Positions 49,752 to 58,348 of a stretch of DNA of 64,000 nt are shown piece by piece. The position numbers and the translations under genes were made by a program. The notes under the pieces are model-generated. The model ran no database searches, was not told the origin of the DNA, and saw nothing but the letters and a program-made list of their open reading frames with translations. Every line of letters starts with the position of its first letter. Position 1 is the first letter of the stretch. Source of the stretch: Candidatus Peregrinibacteria bacterium UBA1369 (GTDB taxonomy: Bacteria; Patescibacteriota; Gracilibacteria; UBA1369); NCBI GenBank assembly GCA_002305925.1, contig DBRL01000010.1:200835-264834 (forward strand). The letters are read 5' to 3'.

Positions 49752-50250
49752 TCGCCTCCTCTGAAGCTTCCGTGGTGACCGGGGTGTCGTCGGTGGCGGG
49801 GGCGTCGGCGGTGCTGTCAGAGTCAGTATCCGCGGCAGTCTCCTCGGCAGCTACTTCCTGCTGTACGGCTGCGGCCTTACCGGCAGCGGTTTTGCCGCTG
49901 ACCATAACCTCTTTCAATCTGGCGGCTTTACCGCTGATGTTTCTCATATAATAAAGCTTGGCGCGGCGCACCTTACCGATTCTGACCACCTCGATCTTGA
50001 TGACATTGGGGGAACTCAAAGAGAAAATTTTCTCAACGCCGATACCCTCGACCATTTTGCGGACGGTAATCGTCTTGTTGTGTCCATGGCCGTGGCTGAT
50101 GGCGATGACCAGACCTTCATAGACCTGGACTCTTTCCTTTTCCCCTTCCTTGATTTTCTGATGTACACGCACGGTATAGCCCGCCTTGATTTCCGGCAGA
50201 TCCTGCTTGGCCTGCTCTTTTTCGAGTGCTTGAATAATGAGATTAGACAT
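49735..50250 (-). CDS. rplS: 50S ribosomal protein L19 with a long C-terminal extension
   Basis: A 171-residue protein. Residues 1-115 are a normal L19 (AGYTVRVHQKIKEGEKERVQVYEGLVIA..., TVRKMVEGIGVEKIFSLSSPNVIKIEVVRIGKVRRAKLYYMRN). Residues about 125-171 are an added acidic Ala/Thr/Asp/Glu tail (AAEETAADTDSDSTADAP in part). L19 lies at the 30S/50S interface. The tail has no known role and could protrude from the ribosome. Confidence 0.95.
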   Translation of the reverse strand: MSNLIIQALEKEQAKQDLPEIKAGYTVRVHQKIKEGEKERVQVYEGLVIAISHGHGHNKTITVRKMVEGIGVEKIFSLSSPNVIKIEVVRIGKVRRAKLYYMRNISGKAARLKEVMVSGKTAAGKAAAVQQEVAAEETAADTDSDSTADAPATDDTPVTTEASEEANGENK

Positions 50251-50316
50251 ATGGAAATTCCACGAAGTAAGTGTTTTTGCCGTGCAATATTAGGTAATCA
50301 AGGCTGAAAAAGCAAG

Positions 50317-50874
50317 CTATTTTTCGCCCAGATTATTTATGGTAATCAGGTTTTCCGGAGACTGTAAAAGTTCCATCAGAAACTTGTCATAACACTTGCG
50401 GCGGTAGAGATAGTCGTCGCGCGTCATAATGCTGAATTTAATCGGCCGTGAGGTATCCAGCTCATTGTTCAGATAGTCCTCCAGTTTTTCCTTGTCGATT
50501 TCACCGACAATCAGCAGATCAATCAGCGAGTCGCGATTGACAAAAATGCCCGAAAAAATCAGCACGTCCACCGTGCCCAGGGCGGCGATGCGCTTGGTAA
50601 TTTCGTCCTTGTTGCTGATGCCTTTGACCACAATCGCTTTTAATTCATTGAAAAGCAGAAAATTCTTATTGACGGTGTAATATTTTTTGCGATTTTTCTC
50701 GCGGGCGCGGAGCAGGCCGAGGCGGCGCAGATTGTCAAGCTCACGGCGAATCGAGTTGATCTGTTCATTGAGCTCGCGGGTCAGTTCACGGATAAAAAAC
50801 TCCTGCTCAGGATTGAGCAGAAAAATGGTCAGCAATTTGACGCGGGTTGTCGATGTGAAGAGGCGTTTAAGCAT
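50317..50874 (-). CDS. Winged-helix regulator with degenerate nucleotidyltransferase-like domain
   Basis: A 185-residue protein. Residues about 5-70 are a winged helix (RVKLLTIFLLNPEQEFFIRELTRELNEQINSIRRELDNLRRLGLL). The second half resembles the MNT/polymerase-beta nucleotidyltransferase fold, but the GSxxRG...SDIDL signature is altered to SGIFVNRDSLIDLLIVG, so catalysis is doubtful. Fusions like this occur in CPR genomes and are called transcriptional regulators. A 12-bp palindrome lies directly before its start codon. The target genes are unknown. Confidence 0.78.
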   Translation of the reverse strand: MLKRLFTSTTRVKLLTIFLLNPEQEFFIRELTRELNEQINSIRRELDNLRRLGLLRAREKNRKKYYTVNKNFLLFNELKAIVVKGISNKDEITKRIAALGTVDVLIFSGIFVNRDSLIDLLIVGEIDKEKLEDYLNNELDTSRPIKFSIMTRDDYLYRRKCYDKFLMELLQSPENLITINNLGEK

Positions 50875-50886
50875 TTCAGCGCTGAA
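50875..50886. promoter_or_regulatory. 12-bp palindrome touching the start codon of the winged-helix gene
   Basis: TTCAGCGCTGAA is perfect and ends one base before the start codon of the gene at 50874. A further TTCAGC half-site lies about 30 bp upstream on the minus strand. It could be an autoregulatory operator. Confidence 0.5.
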
Positions 50887-50942
50887 TACAACTTTTGTTC
50901 ACTGGCTGAAATGTATAATTTTTTTGGTCACTGCGCAAGCTG

Positions 50943-50966
50943 AAAAGCCGACCTGAAGGTCAGGCC
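50943..50966 (-). terminator. Terminator after the tig-lapA genes
   Basis: Minus strand: stem GCC.GACCT/AGGTC.GGC followed by TTTT. It lies about 55 bp after the stop at 51020. Confidence 0.6.
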
Positions 50967-51019
50967 GTCAAAGAAACAGCCGGCTGCTGAGGCGCGGGAG
51001 CCGGGGAAGCGGGATTTTC

Positions 51020-51274
51020 CTACCAATTGCTGCCGCCGGGCGCCTCCTCGTCCTTGCCGAGATTGATCAGTGTGATGGCCAGCATGGTAGAGAGTACGCC
51101 TGCCGCAAAGCCCATGGCAGTCAGGATAACCACACCAAGCGTGGCGCTGGTCTGCTGATCAAACTGATAAATCAATATCCAGAGACCATCGACATTATTG
51201 GCCAGGTTCTGAAAGATGACAATCAGTATCAGAACAAAGACTACGATGGTGGCGGTAAGCAGGAAACTTCTCAT
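51020..51274 (-). CDS. LapA-domain (DUF1049-like) membrane protein
   Basis: An 84-residue protein from the ATG at 51274, 10 bp after the tig stop. Two membrane helices (about residues 3-22, FLLTATIVVFVLILIVIFQN, and 40-62, ATLGVVILTAMGFAAGVLS) surround the LWILIYQFDQQ turn typical of the LapA domain. In proteobacteria such proteins assist lipopolysaccharide assembly; many bacteria without LPS carry the domain too and its role there is unknown. Confidence 0.78.
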   Translation of the reverse strand: MRSFLLTATIVVFVLILIVIFQNLANNVDGLWILIYQFDQQTSATLGVVILTAMGFAAGVLSTMLAITLINLGKDEEAPGGSNW

Positions 51275-51284
51275 GTTGATTTGA

Positions 51285-52550
51285 TTATTTGACGAAGAGA
51301 GCAATCAGCTTTTCCAATTTGAGTTTGTTGCGCAGACGGGCTTTGATATTTTCCCCGTCCTCTATTTTAGGCTGATAATTCATGGAGGCAAGTATTTTCA
51401 TCTCGTCCTGGAAAGACTGCTCCAATTCCTGGTCCGTGACCTCGATTTTTTCCTGTTTAAAGAGCTCCTGGACGCCGAAGCGCAGGCGGAGGCGTCCTTC
51501 AGCCTCGGTCTTTTTGGCCTCGTGCAGGTCGTGTTCACTTTTGTTGGTGGCCTTCAGATAATCATTCCAGTCGATACCACGGCTGGCGGCGTTGGATTTC
51601 AGCTCGTCAAGTATATAGTGAATTTCCTCATCAACCAGTCCCTCGGCCAGATCCACCTCGGTGTTGTCGCGGATCTTTTCCAGTAATTCGGTTTCCAGGC
51701 GGGCGGACTCCTCCTGTTCGCGGTGTTTGAGCAGATTAGTGCGAATTTCAGCTCGGAATTCGGCCTCGGAGAGCTCCTTGCCGGTCAGTTTTTTGATAAA
51801 TTCGGCGTCCAGGGCGGGCAAGTGGCGTTCTTCAATCCGGTTCAGCTTGACCTTGAATTTGACGGGCTTGTTCTGGAAAGGCTTGTGGAAATAATCGGCC
51901 GGGAAAGTTACGCTGAATTCTTTTTCCTCCCCCTTGTTCATGCCGACCAGGTTTTCCTCGAAGCCGGGGACAAAGGTCTTTTCGCCGAGAATCATCGGAT
52001 GATTTTTGCTGACCGTGCCCTCTAGCGGCGCTCCCCCCTCGTCCGTGCCCTGAAAGTCGATCTCGACGCGGTCGCCGCTGGCTGCGGCGCGGTCCACGTC
52101 GGCGTAGGTGGCGTGATAGGTCTGGAAATGCTTGACCTCAGCGTCGATGTCCGCTTCAGTCACCTCGATTTTTTTACGCTCCAGTTTGATTTTTTTGAGG
52201 TCCTTTACCTTTACCTCGGGATAAACCGGGATGAGAGCCTCGTATTTGAGCGGGCTGTCGGCCAGAATTTTCACCTTGGGCTGGGCGATGGGCTCGATTT
52301 TTTCCTGTTTGATGGCCTCCATATAGGTGGGGGCGAAGGCCATTTCCACGGTCTGTGCCATGATATACGGCTTCTCGACCTGCTGTTCCACCACCTCGGG
52401 CGGAATTTTGCCTGGGCGGAAGCCCTTGACGTTGATCTGCCGCCCCAGTTTTTCCAGGGTTTTGCGGTAATAATCCTGCATTTCCAGCTCGGTCAGCTCC
52501 ACGGTTAGTTTCATTTCTGCTTTTCCCGCCTTTTCAGCTGTAATTTTCAT
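51285..52550 (-). CDS. tig: Trigger factor
   Basis: A 421-residue ribosome-bound chaperone. The N-terminal ribosome-binding domain has the GFRPGKIPPEVVEQ loop (consensus GFRxGKxP). The FKBP-like prolyl isomerase domain (about 150-235, GDRVEIDFQGTDEGGAPLEGTVSKNH) and the helical C-terminal domain follow. The length is normal. It is transcribed divergently from the large protein at 52675 and leads the tig-lapA transcript. Confidence 0.96.
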   Translation of the reverse strand: MKITAEKAGKAEMKLTVELTELEMQDYYRKTLEKLGRQINVKGFRPGKIPPEVVEQQVEKPYIMAQTVEMAFAPTYMEAIKQEKIEPIAQPKVKILADSPLKYEALIPVYPEVKVKDLKKIKLERKKIEVTEADIDAEVKHFQTYHATYADVDRAAASGDRVEIDFQGTDEGGAPLEGTVSKNHPMILGEKTFVPGFEENLVGMNKGEEKEFSVTFPADYFHKPFQNKPVKFKVKLNRIEERHLPALDAEFIKKLTGKELSEAEFRAEIRTNLLKHREQEESARLETELLEKIRDNTEVDLAEGLVDEEIHYILDELKSNAASRGIDWNDYLKATNKSEHDLHEAKKTEAEGRLRLRFGVQELFKQEKIEVTDQELEQSFQDEMKILASMNYQPKIEDGENIKARLRNKLKLEKLIALFVK

Positions 52551-52642
52551 GGGTCAGTTGAATTATAAAGTTCTAATAGTTTGCTACGCCAAAAGTCCTG
52601 CCAATCTTAGCCCATCAATGCCTTTATTTCAACAGTCAAAAA

Positions 52643-52651
52643 TGCTATAAT
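52643..52651 (+). promoter_or_regulatory. Extended -10 promoter of the large-protein cluster
   Basis: TGCTATAAT, 24 bp before the ATG at 52675. It is identical to the boxes before the M23-SLH gene and the left-edge ATPase. Confidence 0.65.
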
Positions 52652-52674
52652 TTATAGATTTTAAAGACATTCCA

Positions 52675-55600
52675 ATGGCCAAGACACCAATTTTCGCGGA
52701 ACAGCCCAAACAACACCCCAATTTGCCTGACAGCCAGGAGGGTAACGAGCGCCTGCTCCGGCAGGCCGAGGACGAAAACCGCGAGTTTTATGAATTAAAT
52801 CAGCTGGTGGCCGGCAATGTGACCAATCTGCAGACCGGCATCAATGAACAGATTTTGCACGCGCTGACGCGCGGCAGGCCCGCCGCCCCAGCCGGGACAA
52901 ACGCGGCCGCCGACCGGGTGAAGGAAGAACGCGTTCAGGCCGAGCTGTACCGCGCCGTACAGGGCAATGAGACCTATGAGACCGAACTTGGTGAGGATTC
53001 GCGCCATTACCTGGGTTCAGTCAATGTCCAGCACTTACAGCGCAATCTGCAACGCCGCATGGGTCGACAGGTCGTGAGAGTGGCCCGTGGCGCAGCGGCG
53101 ATGGTAGGCTTCAACAACCTGGTCGAGGCCAATCTCAACAATCGCTTCGGTCCAAATCGTAACCTGATCGCCAGAAGGGCGTTCGTTGCCCAGCGGCTGA
53201 TACCTGAACTGGCAGCTTTGCCCGCGGGCCAGCAAAACGCAGTGAGAACTCAACTGGGGCTGCCCATTGCCACCCCCGTCAATAATGTTGCTGCAGCAAT
53301 GGGAGCTGCTACGCTCTCGGTATTGCGCAATCTGCGCGATTTTTGCATGGCCCCTCCGGCACCTTTGACTCCAATTCCAATCTATGGGAATGAGGCCTTT
53401 CTGGACTTAATGCTTCTGGTAGATCTGGACCAGCGAGTCAGTTCAAAAGTCGGCCTGGCGGAAGTCTATGAAGAGCAGACCCTGCGGGCTTTCTGGAATG
53501 ACCTGGAATTTGGACAGCCTCCAAACGCCAGGGCAAGAAACTTGAAAAGGGCAGTGTTGAATGCACTCGAGCCGAATGCCATTTTCCCGATGCGCAGTCA
53601 TGAGGAATCGATTGCGCTGGTGGCTGAGCTGCGCTCAAGAATTAACATGTATCAGCGTACCGGCCTGGCGGCCAATCCCAATCTGGCGATGACCATGATT
53701 CGACGCGAGATTCAGGATATTGTGGCCCGGGAAGTCGGCGATGTACCGAGAACACCAGAAGAGCAGGAGGCCATCAACGCCCTGCAGCGCGAAGTGAGCA
53801 GGATGGTCAAGGAAATCAGACAACACCTCACCGCCCTGCAAGCATTAGATGCCCGCAGGACACAAATAAATAACACCTTACACCCCCCTGTGACTATTCC
53901 GCCTACTCCGCCTCCTCCGCATCAAGTGGCTACCAAGCTGCAATTAGAATTGCAGGCAATACAGGGGAAAATCGCTGAATCTACCAGCAATGTCAAAAAT
54001 CTGGCCCAGGAACTGGCTGACATCTTCAGCAACAACGGAATTGACCATAGAGCTCGCTGGCCAGCGCCCAATAACGCGATAATTGATGCTCTAGGAACGC
54101 CAGACTTTCTAGTTCCTGCGAATATTATTCCCAAACTGACCACCGATTTCAATCAGATGGCCACTGACGTCGCACAAAATATCAATAAGTTAAAGCCACT
54201 CAAGAAAGCCAAACTCACCCCCTTTCAGTTGCTGCAGCGCCTGATGCGGCGTGACTATGCCCGGGAAAGGGGGCTCAATCCGCGTGAATACAATGAAGAA
54301 GCCAACCGCTACGCCGCGCTGAAAGCGGCCATGCGGGTGGAGGACGTAAAAAGCGTCGACCGCATGCGCAGCGCCAATGACCGGGCTGCTGAATACATGC
54401 GACGGGGCCTGGCACGCAGGGGCTGGGACAGACTGAAAAAGGTGGTTTCCAAAAGCCAGGACATAGTTGGTCTGGAAGCGATTGATTTTACCAATATGAC
54501 GGCTGACAAGCTGCTGAAACAGGTAATCAATTCCAGTCCGGACTTTGCCGTTTTCCGTGGCGTAGACAAGTTCACCACCACCAGGGACCTCCGCCACATC
54601 CTCAATAAAAAGGGCCAGAAAGTACCCCGCGAGGTGATTGAACGGTTCACGCGCATCTTGGAGGAAGCCCTTTCCCGCTACAAAATGGTAGTTCCCGATC
54701 TGGACAAGGGGGTCAACAGTGAGGACTGGGATCTGGAAATACTGATTGAACCACTGAAAAAACTGAAGCTGGAAATGTGGGCAGAGGACCTGCTCGACCA
54801 GGCCAATGCCAGCAATACCCCCAACCGCGAACAGGGTCTGGTGGCTTTGCTGCGGGGCTGCCGCGAGCGAGAGGAACAGATTGAGGACGAAATAGTGGAG
54901 GAAGTGAAACATCCCGATGCCGCCTGGCGCGTACAACTGGTCAAGAAAAACCTCAAGCGCATCCTCAACCGCGAGGCGATGGAAGGATTGAACAAGATCA
55001 AACAGGAGGGCGTTGAGGAAAAGAAAAAGCGCATCGCCCAGCTGGAAACCAGACTGGCCGCCAACCCTGAAGGCTCCCGTGCCCGCGTGAAAATCCAGCA
55101 GGACATCGACAATCTGCGCAGCGCCATCAACGTGGCCGAGGGCCAAATCGCCCAGGCCGCCGATTTACACGACCGCGTAAACAAGGCCCGGGAATACATC
55201 AGGAACAATAAACTAAGCCGCCGTGAAAAACGCGAATACCTGGAGTCGGTCGGCCTGACGCAGGTGTTTGACAAGATGTCACAGAATTTCCGCATGGAAA
55301 ACGCCTGGAATGCCACAAAAAAAGCCAGCAAGACTGCGGCAAAAGCCTTCTGGAACGGCAGCAGCAAGGCCTGGAAATGGAGCCGCAAGAAATTTCTCAA
55401 TGCCGCAACGGCCAAAAGCATCGGTTCCAAGACCTTCAGCATCGGCAGACTGGCGGCCACACCAATCACCGCGCCGCTGGGCTGGGCCTGGAAGGCTGGT
55501 ACATTCCCCTTTCGCCTGACCGGGCGCGCCATGAGCAGGTCGGTGGACGCTCCCTGGTGGCTGGCCGGACAAGTCAACAAAACCTCGCTGCGTCGATTTT

Positions 55601-55878
55601 ATCGCACCAGGGTGATCGATGAGACCTCCAGAATGGAGAAACTGGTGACCAGACGCAACAAATTGATCAAAAGCCTGGAAAGCGCTCCCTACAGCTGGGA
55701 CAAAAAGCGCATAGCCGACCGCATGAACAGACTGGAAGAAAGAATTTATGCCATCAACACAACGGCTAACGAAGTTCGCAAGACCGCGCTGGAAAACAAA
55801 GTGGATCTGGGGGAAATGGCTGTTTACAGCGAAGTAGCCAATGACAATGGAGAGATAGTGATCAAGAATGCCGCTTAA
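52675..55878 (+). CDS. Very large helical protein, unknown function
   Basis: A 1067-residue protein with no signal peptide and no clear membrane segment. It is helical almost throughout. A Pro-rich break (PPVTIPPTPPPP) lies near residue 403. Coiled-coil candidates occur at about 370-400 and 780-850 (EEKKKRIAQLETRLAANPEGSRARVKIQQDIDNLRSAI). A Trp/Lys/Ala-rich stretch (about 875-970) resembles amphipathic or membrane-surface helices. The N-terminus is polar and Gln/Asn-rich. It is the first gene of a plus-strand run; the DUF5663-like gene follows after 14 bp. No family recognised. A structural or envelope-associated role is inferred only from size and context. Confidence 0.8.
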   Translation: MAKTPIFAEQPKQHPNLPDSQEGNERLLRQAEDENREFYELNQLVAGNVTNLQTGINEQILHALTRGRPAAPAGTNAAADRVKEERVQAELYRAVQGNETYETELGEDSRHYLGSVNVQHLQRNLQRRMGRQVVRVARGAAAMVGFNNLVEANLNNRFGPNRNLIARRAFVAQRLIPELAALPAGQQNAVRTQLGLPIATPVNNVAAAMGAATLSVLRNLRDFCMAPPAPLTPIPIYGNEAFLDLMLLVDLDQRVSSKVGLAEVYEEQTLRAFWNDLEFGQPPNARARNLKRAVLNALEPNAIFPMRSHEESIALVAELRSRINMYQRTGLAANPNLAMTMIRREIQDIVAREVGDVPRTPEEQEAINALQREVSRMVKEIRQHLTALQALDARRTQINNTLHPPVTIPPTPPPPHQVATKLQLELQAIQGKIAESTSNVKNLAQELADIFSNNGIDHRARWPAPNNAIIDALGTPDFLVPANIIPKLTTDFNQMATDVAQNINKLKPLKKAKLTPFQLLQRLMRRDYARERGLNPREYNEEANRYAALKAAMRVEDVKSVDRMRSANDRAAEYMRRGLARRGWDRLKKVVSKSQDIVGLEAIDFTNMTADKLLKQVINSSPDFAVFRGVDKFTTTRDLRHILNKKGQKVPREVIERFTRILEEALSRYKMVVPDLDKGVNSEDWDLEILIEPLKKLKLEMWAEDLLDQANASNTPNREQGLVALLRGCREREEQIEDEIVEEVKHPDAAWRVQLVKKNLKRILNREAMEGLNKIKQEGVEEKKKRIAQLETRLAANPEGSRARVKIQQDIDNLRSAINVAEGQIAQAADLHDRVNKAREYIRNNKLSRREKREYLESVGLTQVFDKMSQNFRMENAWNATKKASKTAAKAFWNGSSKAWKWSRKKFLNAATAKSIGSKTFSIGRLAATPITAPLGWAWKAGTFPFRLTGRAMSRSVDAPWWLAGQVNKTSLRRFYRTRVIDETSRMEKLVTRRNKLIKSLESAPYSWDKKRIADRMNRLEERIYAINTTANEVRKTALENKVDLGEMAVYSEVANDNGEIVIKNAA

Positions 55879-55892
55879 ATAAATTATTCACC

Positions 55893-56255
55893 ATGACAAA
55901 AATGCCCAAGCAAAAACCTCAATACTTCAATGCCGACGCCTTCGTGGACGCCCTGCTGAAAGACCTGCGCATGGACCACGCCGCACCGGAGATTTTGGAC
56001 GAACTGCGCACGGAAATAACACTGACTCTGGCCGAGCGGGTCAACGCCGTGGTGATCTCCTCTCTGGACGAGAACGATCTTTTCCTGCTGCAAAAGACAC
56101 TGGAAGACCACCCCGAACTGGATGAAATCGACTGTCTGAGCATCATTACGCCAAACATCCCCGGGCTCGATGCCAGAATCATCAAGGCGGTGGACGATCT
56201 CTATGCCGAGATGCTGGAACGGGTCAGGGCCCTGGACAGGCAGCTGAAGAAATAA
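55893..56255 (+). CDS. DUF5663-like small protein
   Basis: A 120-residue acidic helical protein (ILDELRTEITLTLAERVNAVVISSLDENDLFLLQKTLEDHPELDEIDCLSIITPNIPGLDARI). The pattern EI..TL..R....I...L.E..L..L...L resembles DUF5663, a family of short CPR proteins without known role. It lies between two large hypothetical genes with gaps of 14 and 17 bp and is surely co-transcribed. It may be an adaptor for its neighbours. Confidence 0.78.
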   Translation: MTKMPKQKPQYFNADAFVDALLKDLRMDHAAPEILDELRTEITLTLAERVNAVVISSLDENDLFLLQKTLEDHPELDEIDCLSIITPNIPGLDARIIKAVDDLYAEMLERVRALDRQLKK

Positions 56256-56272
56256 TTGTATAACAAAGCTAT

Positions 56273-58213
56273 ATGGCGCGCAGAAGAAATGAACTGGAGA
56301 GGCTCTACGGCAATGGCAAAGGACTGCCCAGCGCGGTTGAGGACGACAGGGCCAGATTGATGCCCGAAACTTCGATCAACCCCGAGGTCGGCTCCAAATT
56401 GATTGATCTGTCAGTACTTGACGCCACGCGTGCCTTTGGTAAAAAAATCTGGCGGGTGGTTAAACTGCGCGAGCTTTCCGCATACAATCTGCCCATGAAA
56501 AAGAAAGAGGACGGACAGGAAAGAACTGAGGAGCTAGTTAAAGAGCTGGCTACCGAGGAGGCGGAGGCCCGTAAGAATTTAAGAACGATGGCCGATTTGG
56601 AAGCGACGCTGGAAAATTTCCCCACCCAAATCGAAAGTTTGAAAAAGTCTTATAAGATTAACAAAGACAAAGTTACAAAATTAGATCAGAAACTAAGAGA
56701 GATTCGCTCAGCAGCGGCCAATCTGGCTGAACAGGTCAGCGACTTCTCCAAGGCGGAGAGGATTCCAGATCTGGAAGCTGATCTGGCCCAACAGACAGGT
56801 TGGCGGAAGGTGCTTAGGGGCGCCCATTTGGTGGCCTCAAAAGCGCTCTACGATCAAGCCTCCGACGATAGATATCAAAATGCTTATCAGTCTCAAGCAG
56901 AGATCGAGGAGCAAATTCGAGAACTGGAAGCTTCAATTAAACGTGAGAAAGGCGTTGACCTGACCAGTTCTCCGGTAGAGGAAAATTTGAACGCCCAAAC
57001 GGCCTATGATCCAGCACGACTCAGTTACGCCGAATTTAAGTCCAGACAAGAGTGGCTGGTGAAGAGACTGCAGGACTGCGTGGGAGTGCCGGGGGAATAC
57101 CAGACGGGGAAAGAGGAATTGGAGCAGCAAAAGGAAGAATTTGCCAAAAAGAAAAAAGAAAATAAACGCGCCGCCAAAGCGGTCAAAGCTTTTGAGTCGG
57201 GACGGCGCTACAAGCTGGAGCGGCTTTTATGGCATGAATTTGGCGATCAGATTGCATTGATTCGCGGCTGGCAGGCCAGATTGCCCAAGATGAGCCATCT
57301 GGGGCCGGATGCCTATATGAGCCACGTCACAGCAATCAACCGCGATTACGAAAGCCTGAGAGCGGAAATTGACGCTTTTGAGACTGCCAATTCAATCAGC
57401 GGTCTGGTGCAATTACTTGATTTTGAATTGGGAGTTGAACACACTCTCGATCTAAAGCTGACTCTTCCGGTTCCCGCCGCACCAGTACCTGGCCCCTCCG
57501 GCGGTAGTATGTCCGGTGCTGCTGGCGCGTCAGGAGGTGGCCCCTCCGGTGCTGGAGGACCAGCCCCTTTGCACCCTGTGCGACCAAGAACCCCTGCCGT
57601 CGCCAGAAGGCTGAGACCCCCGAGATCAGGCGGATCAGCGGCTGCTGCGTCCGGTACACCCGCTGCGGCAGTCCCGTCTTCCACACAGACATTACCCCCC
57701 GCGCCGCCCGTGGCGCCGCCGTCCTCACCCACACCGGTGATCGAGGTTAAGGCCGAGGTGATTGAATTGCCCCTAAGCGATGAACAGGCAAAGAACACTC
57801 CACTGGATGAGCAGAAAAAAATTGTTCAGAAAAATCTGACCAGAATTTTTGGTCTGGACAGCACTCAATCGACTATAGTCTGGAACATTCTGGGTGACCT
57901 GGAAACCACCCGTCCGGATAAATTCGCCAAATATATAGGCCTGATTTGTCTTTTTTCCGACGCGCTGGAATTCCTCTTCCGCCTGCGTTACCAGGACCAG
58001 CCCCTGCAAATCCCTGACAAAAAGCTGAAGGCGCTTCCGGCCAAACCCAAAGACAGACAGAGCATGCATGGCAGCAAAATCCTGGACGTTCTGGACAGTC
58101 CGAACAGGCTGCAGGTTCTGGCTGCCACACTAAGATCCGGCAAGCTTCAGGAAGTCATATCCGGGCTTACAGCCGTCGGTGAAATCTACAACTGGTTCAA
58201 GACACTTAAATAG
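56273..58213 (+). CDS. Large coiled-coil protein with Pro/Gly/Ala linker, unknown function
   Basis: A 646-residue protein. The first 390 residues are mostly coiled coil (ATEEAEARKNLRTMADLEATLENF and EQIRELEASIKREKG among others). A low-complexity linker of Pro, Gly, Ser and Ala spans about 397-490. A compact helical C-terminal domain (about 495-646, DEQKKIVQKNLTRIFGLDSTQSTIVWNIL... and YNWFKTLK at the end) closes it. No signal peptide or membrane helix. It lies 17 bp after the DUF5663-like gene. The layout helical head, flexible linker, small domain recurs in the next protein. Confidence 0.78.
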   Translation: MARRRNELERLYGNGKGLPSAVEDDRARLMPETSINPEVGSKLIDLSVLDATRAFGKKIWRVVKLRELSAYNLPMKKKEDGQERTEELVKELATEEAEARKNLRTMADLEATLENFPTQIESLKKSYKINKDKVTKLDQKLREIRSAAANLAEQVSDFSKAERIPDLEADLAQQTGWRKVLRGAHLVASKALYDQASDDRYQNAYQSQAEIEEQIRELEASIKREKGVDLTSSPVEENLNAQTAYDPARLSYAEFKSRQEWLVKRLQDCVGVPGEYQTGKEELEQQKEEFAKKKKENKRAAKAVKAFESGRRYKLERLLWHEFGDQIALIRGWQARLPKMSHLGPDAYMSHVTAINRDYESLRAEIDAFETANSISGLVQLLDFELGVEHTLDLKLTLPVPAAPVPGPSGGSMSGAAGASGGGPSGAGGPAPLHPVRPRTPAVARRLRPPRSGGSAAAASGTPAAAVPSSTQTLPPAPPVAPPSSPTPVIEVKAEVIELPLSDEQAKNTPLDEQKKIVQKNLTRIFGLDSTQSTIVWNILGDLETTRPDKFAKYIGLICLFSDALEFLFRLRYQDQPLQIPDKKLKALPAKPKDRQSMHGSKILDVLDSPNRLQVLAATLRSGKLQEVISGLTAVGEIYNWFKTLK

Positions 58214-58249
58214 CTTAAGTAAAGAGCACTGGAACATATTATTTCCCTG

Positions 58250-58278
58250 TTGACAAGTTTGTAACAGATTGTAATAAT
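58250..58278 (+). promoter_or_regulatory. Promoter upstream of the 687-residue protein
   Basis: TTGACA (58250-58255), 17 bp, AATAAT (58273-58278), or TAATAA with 16 bp. It gives a leader of about 65 nt before the ATG at 58349. Confidence 0.55.
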
Positions 58279-58348
58279 TGGCGCCTGTTTTGATTTTAAG
58301 GAGTGCGCGTTCAATAATTATTACGATATTTATATATTTTTTCCGAAC

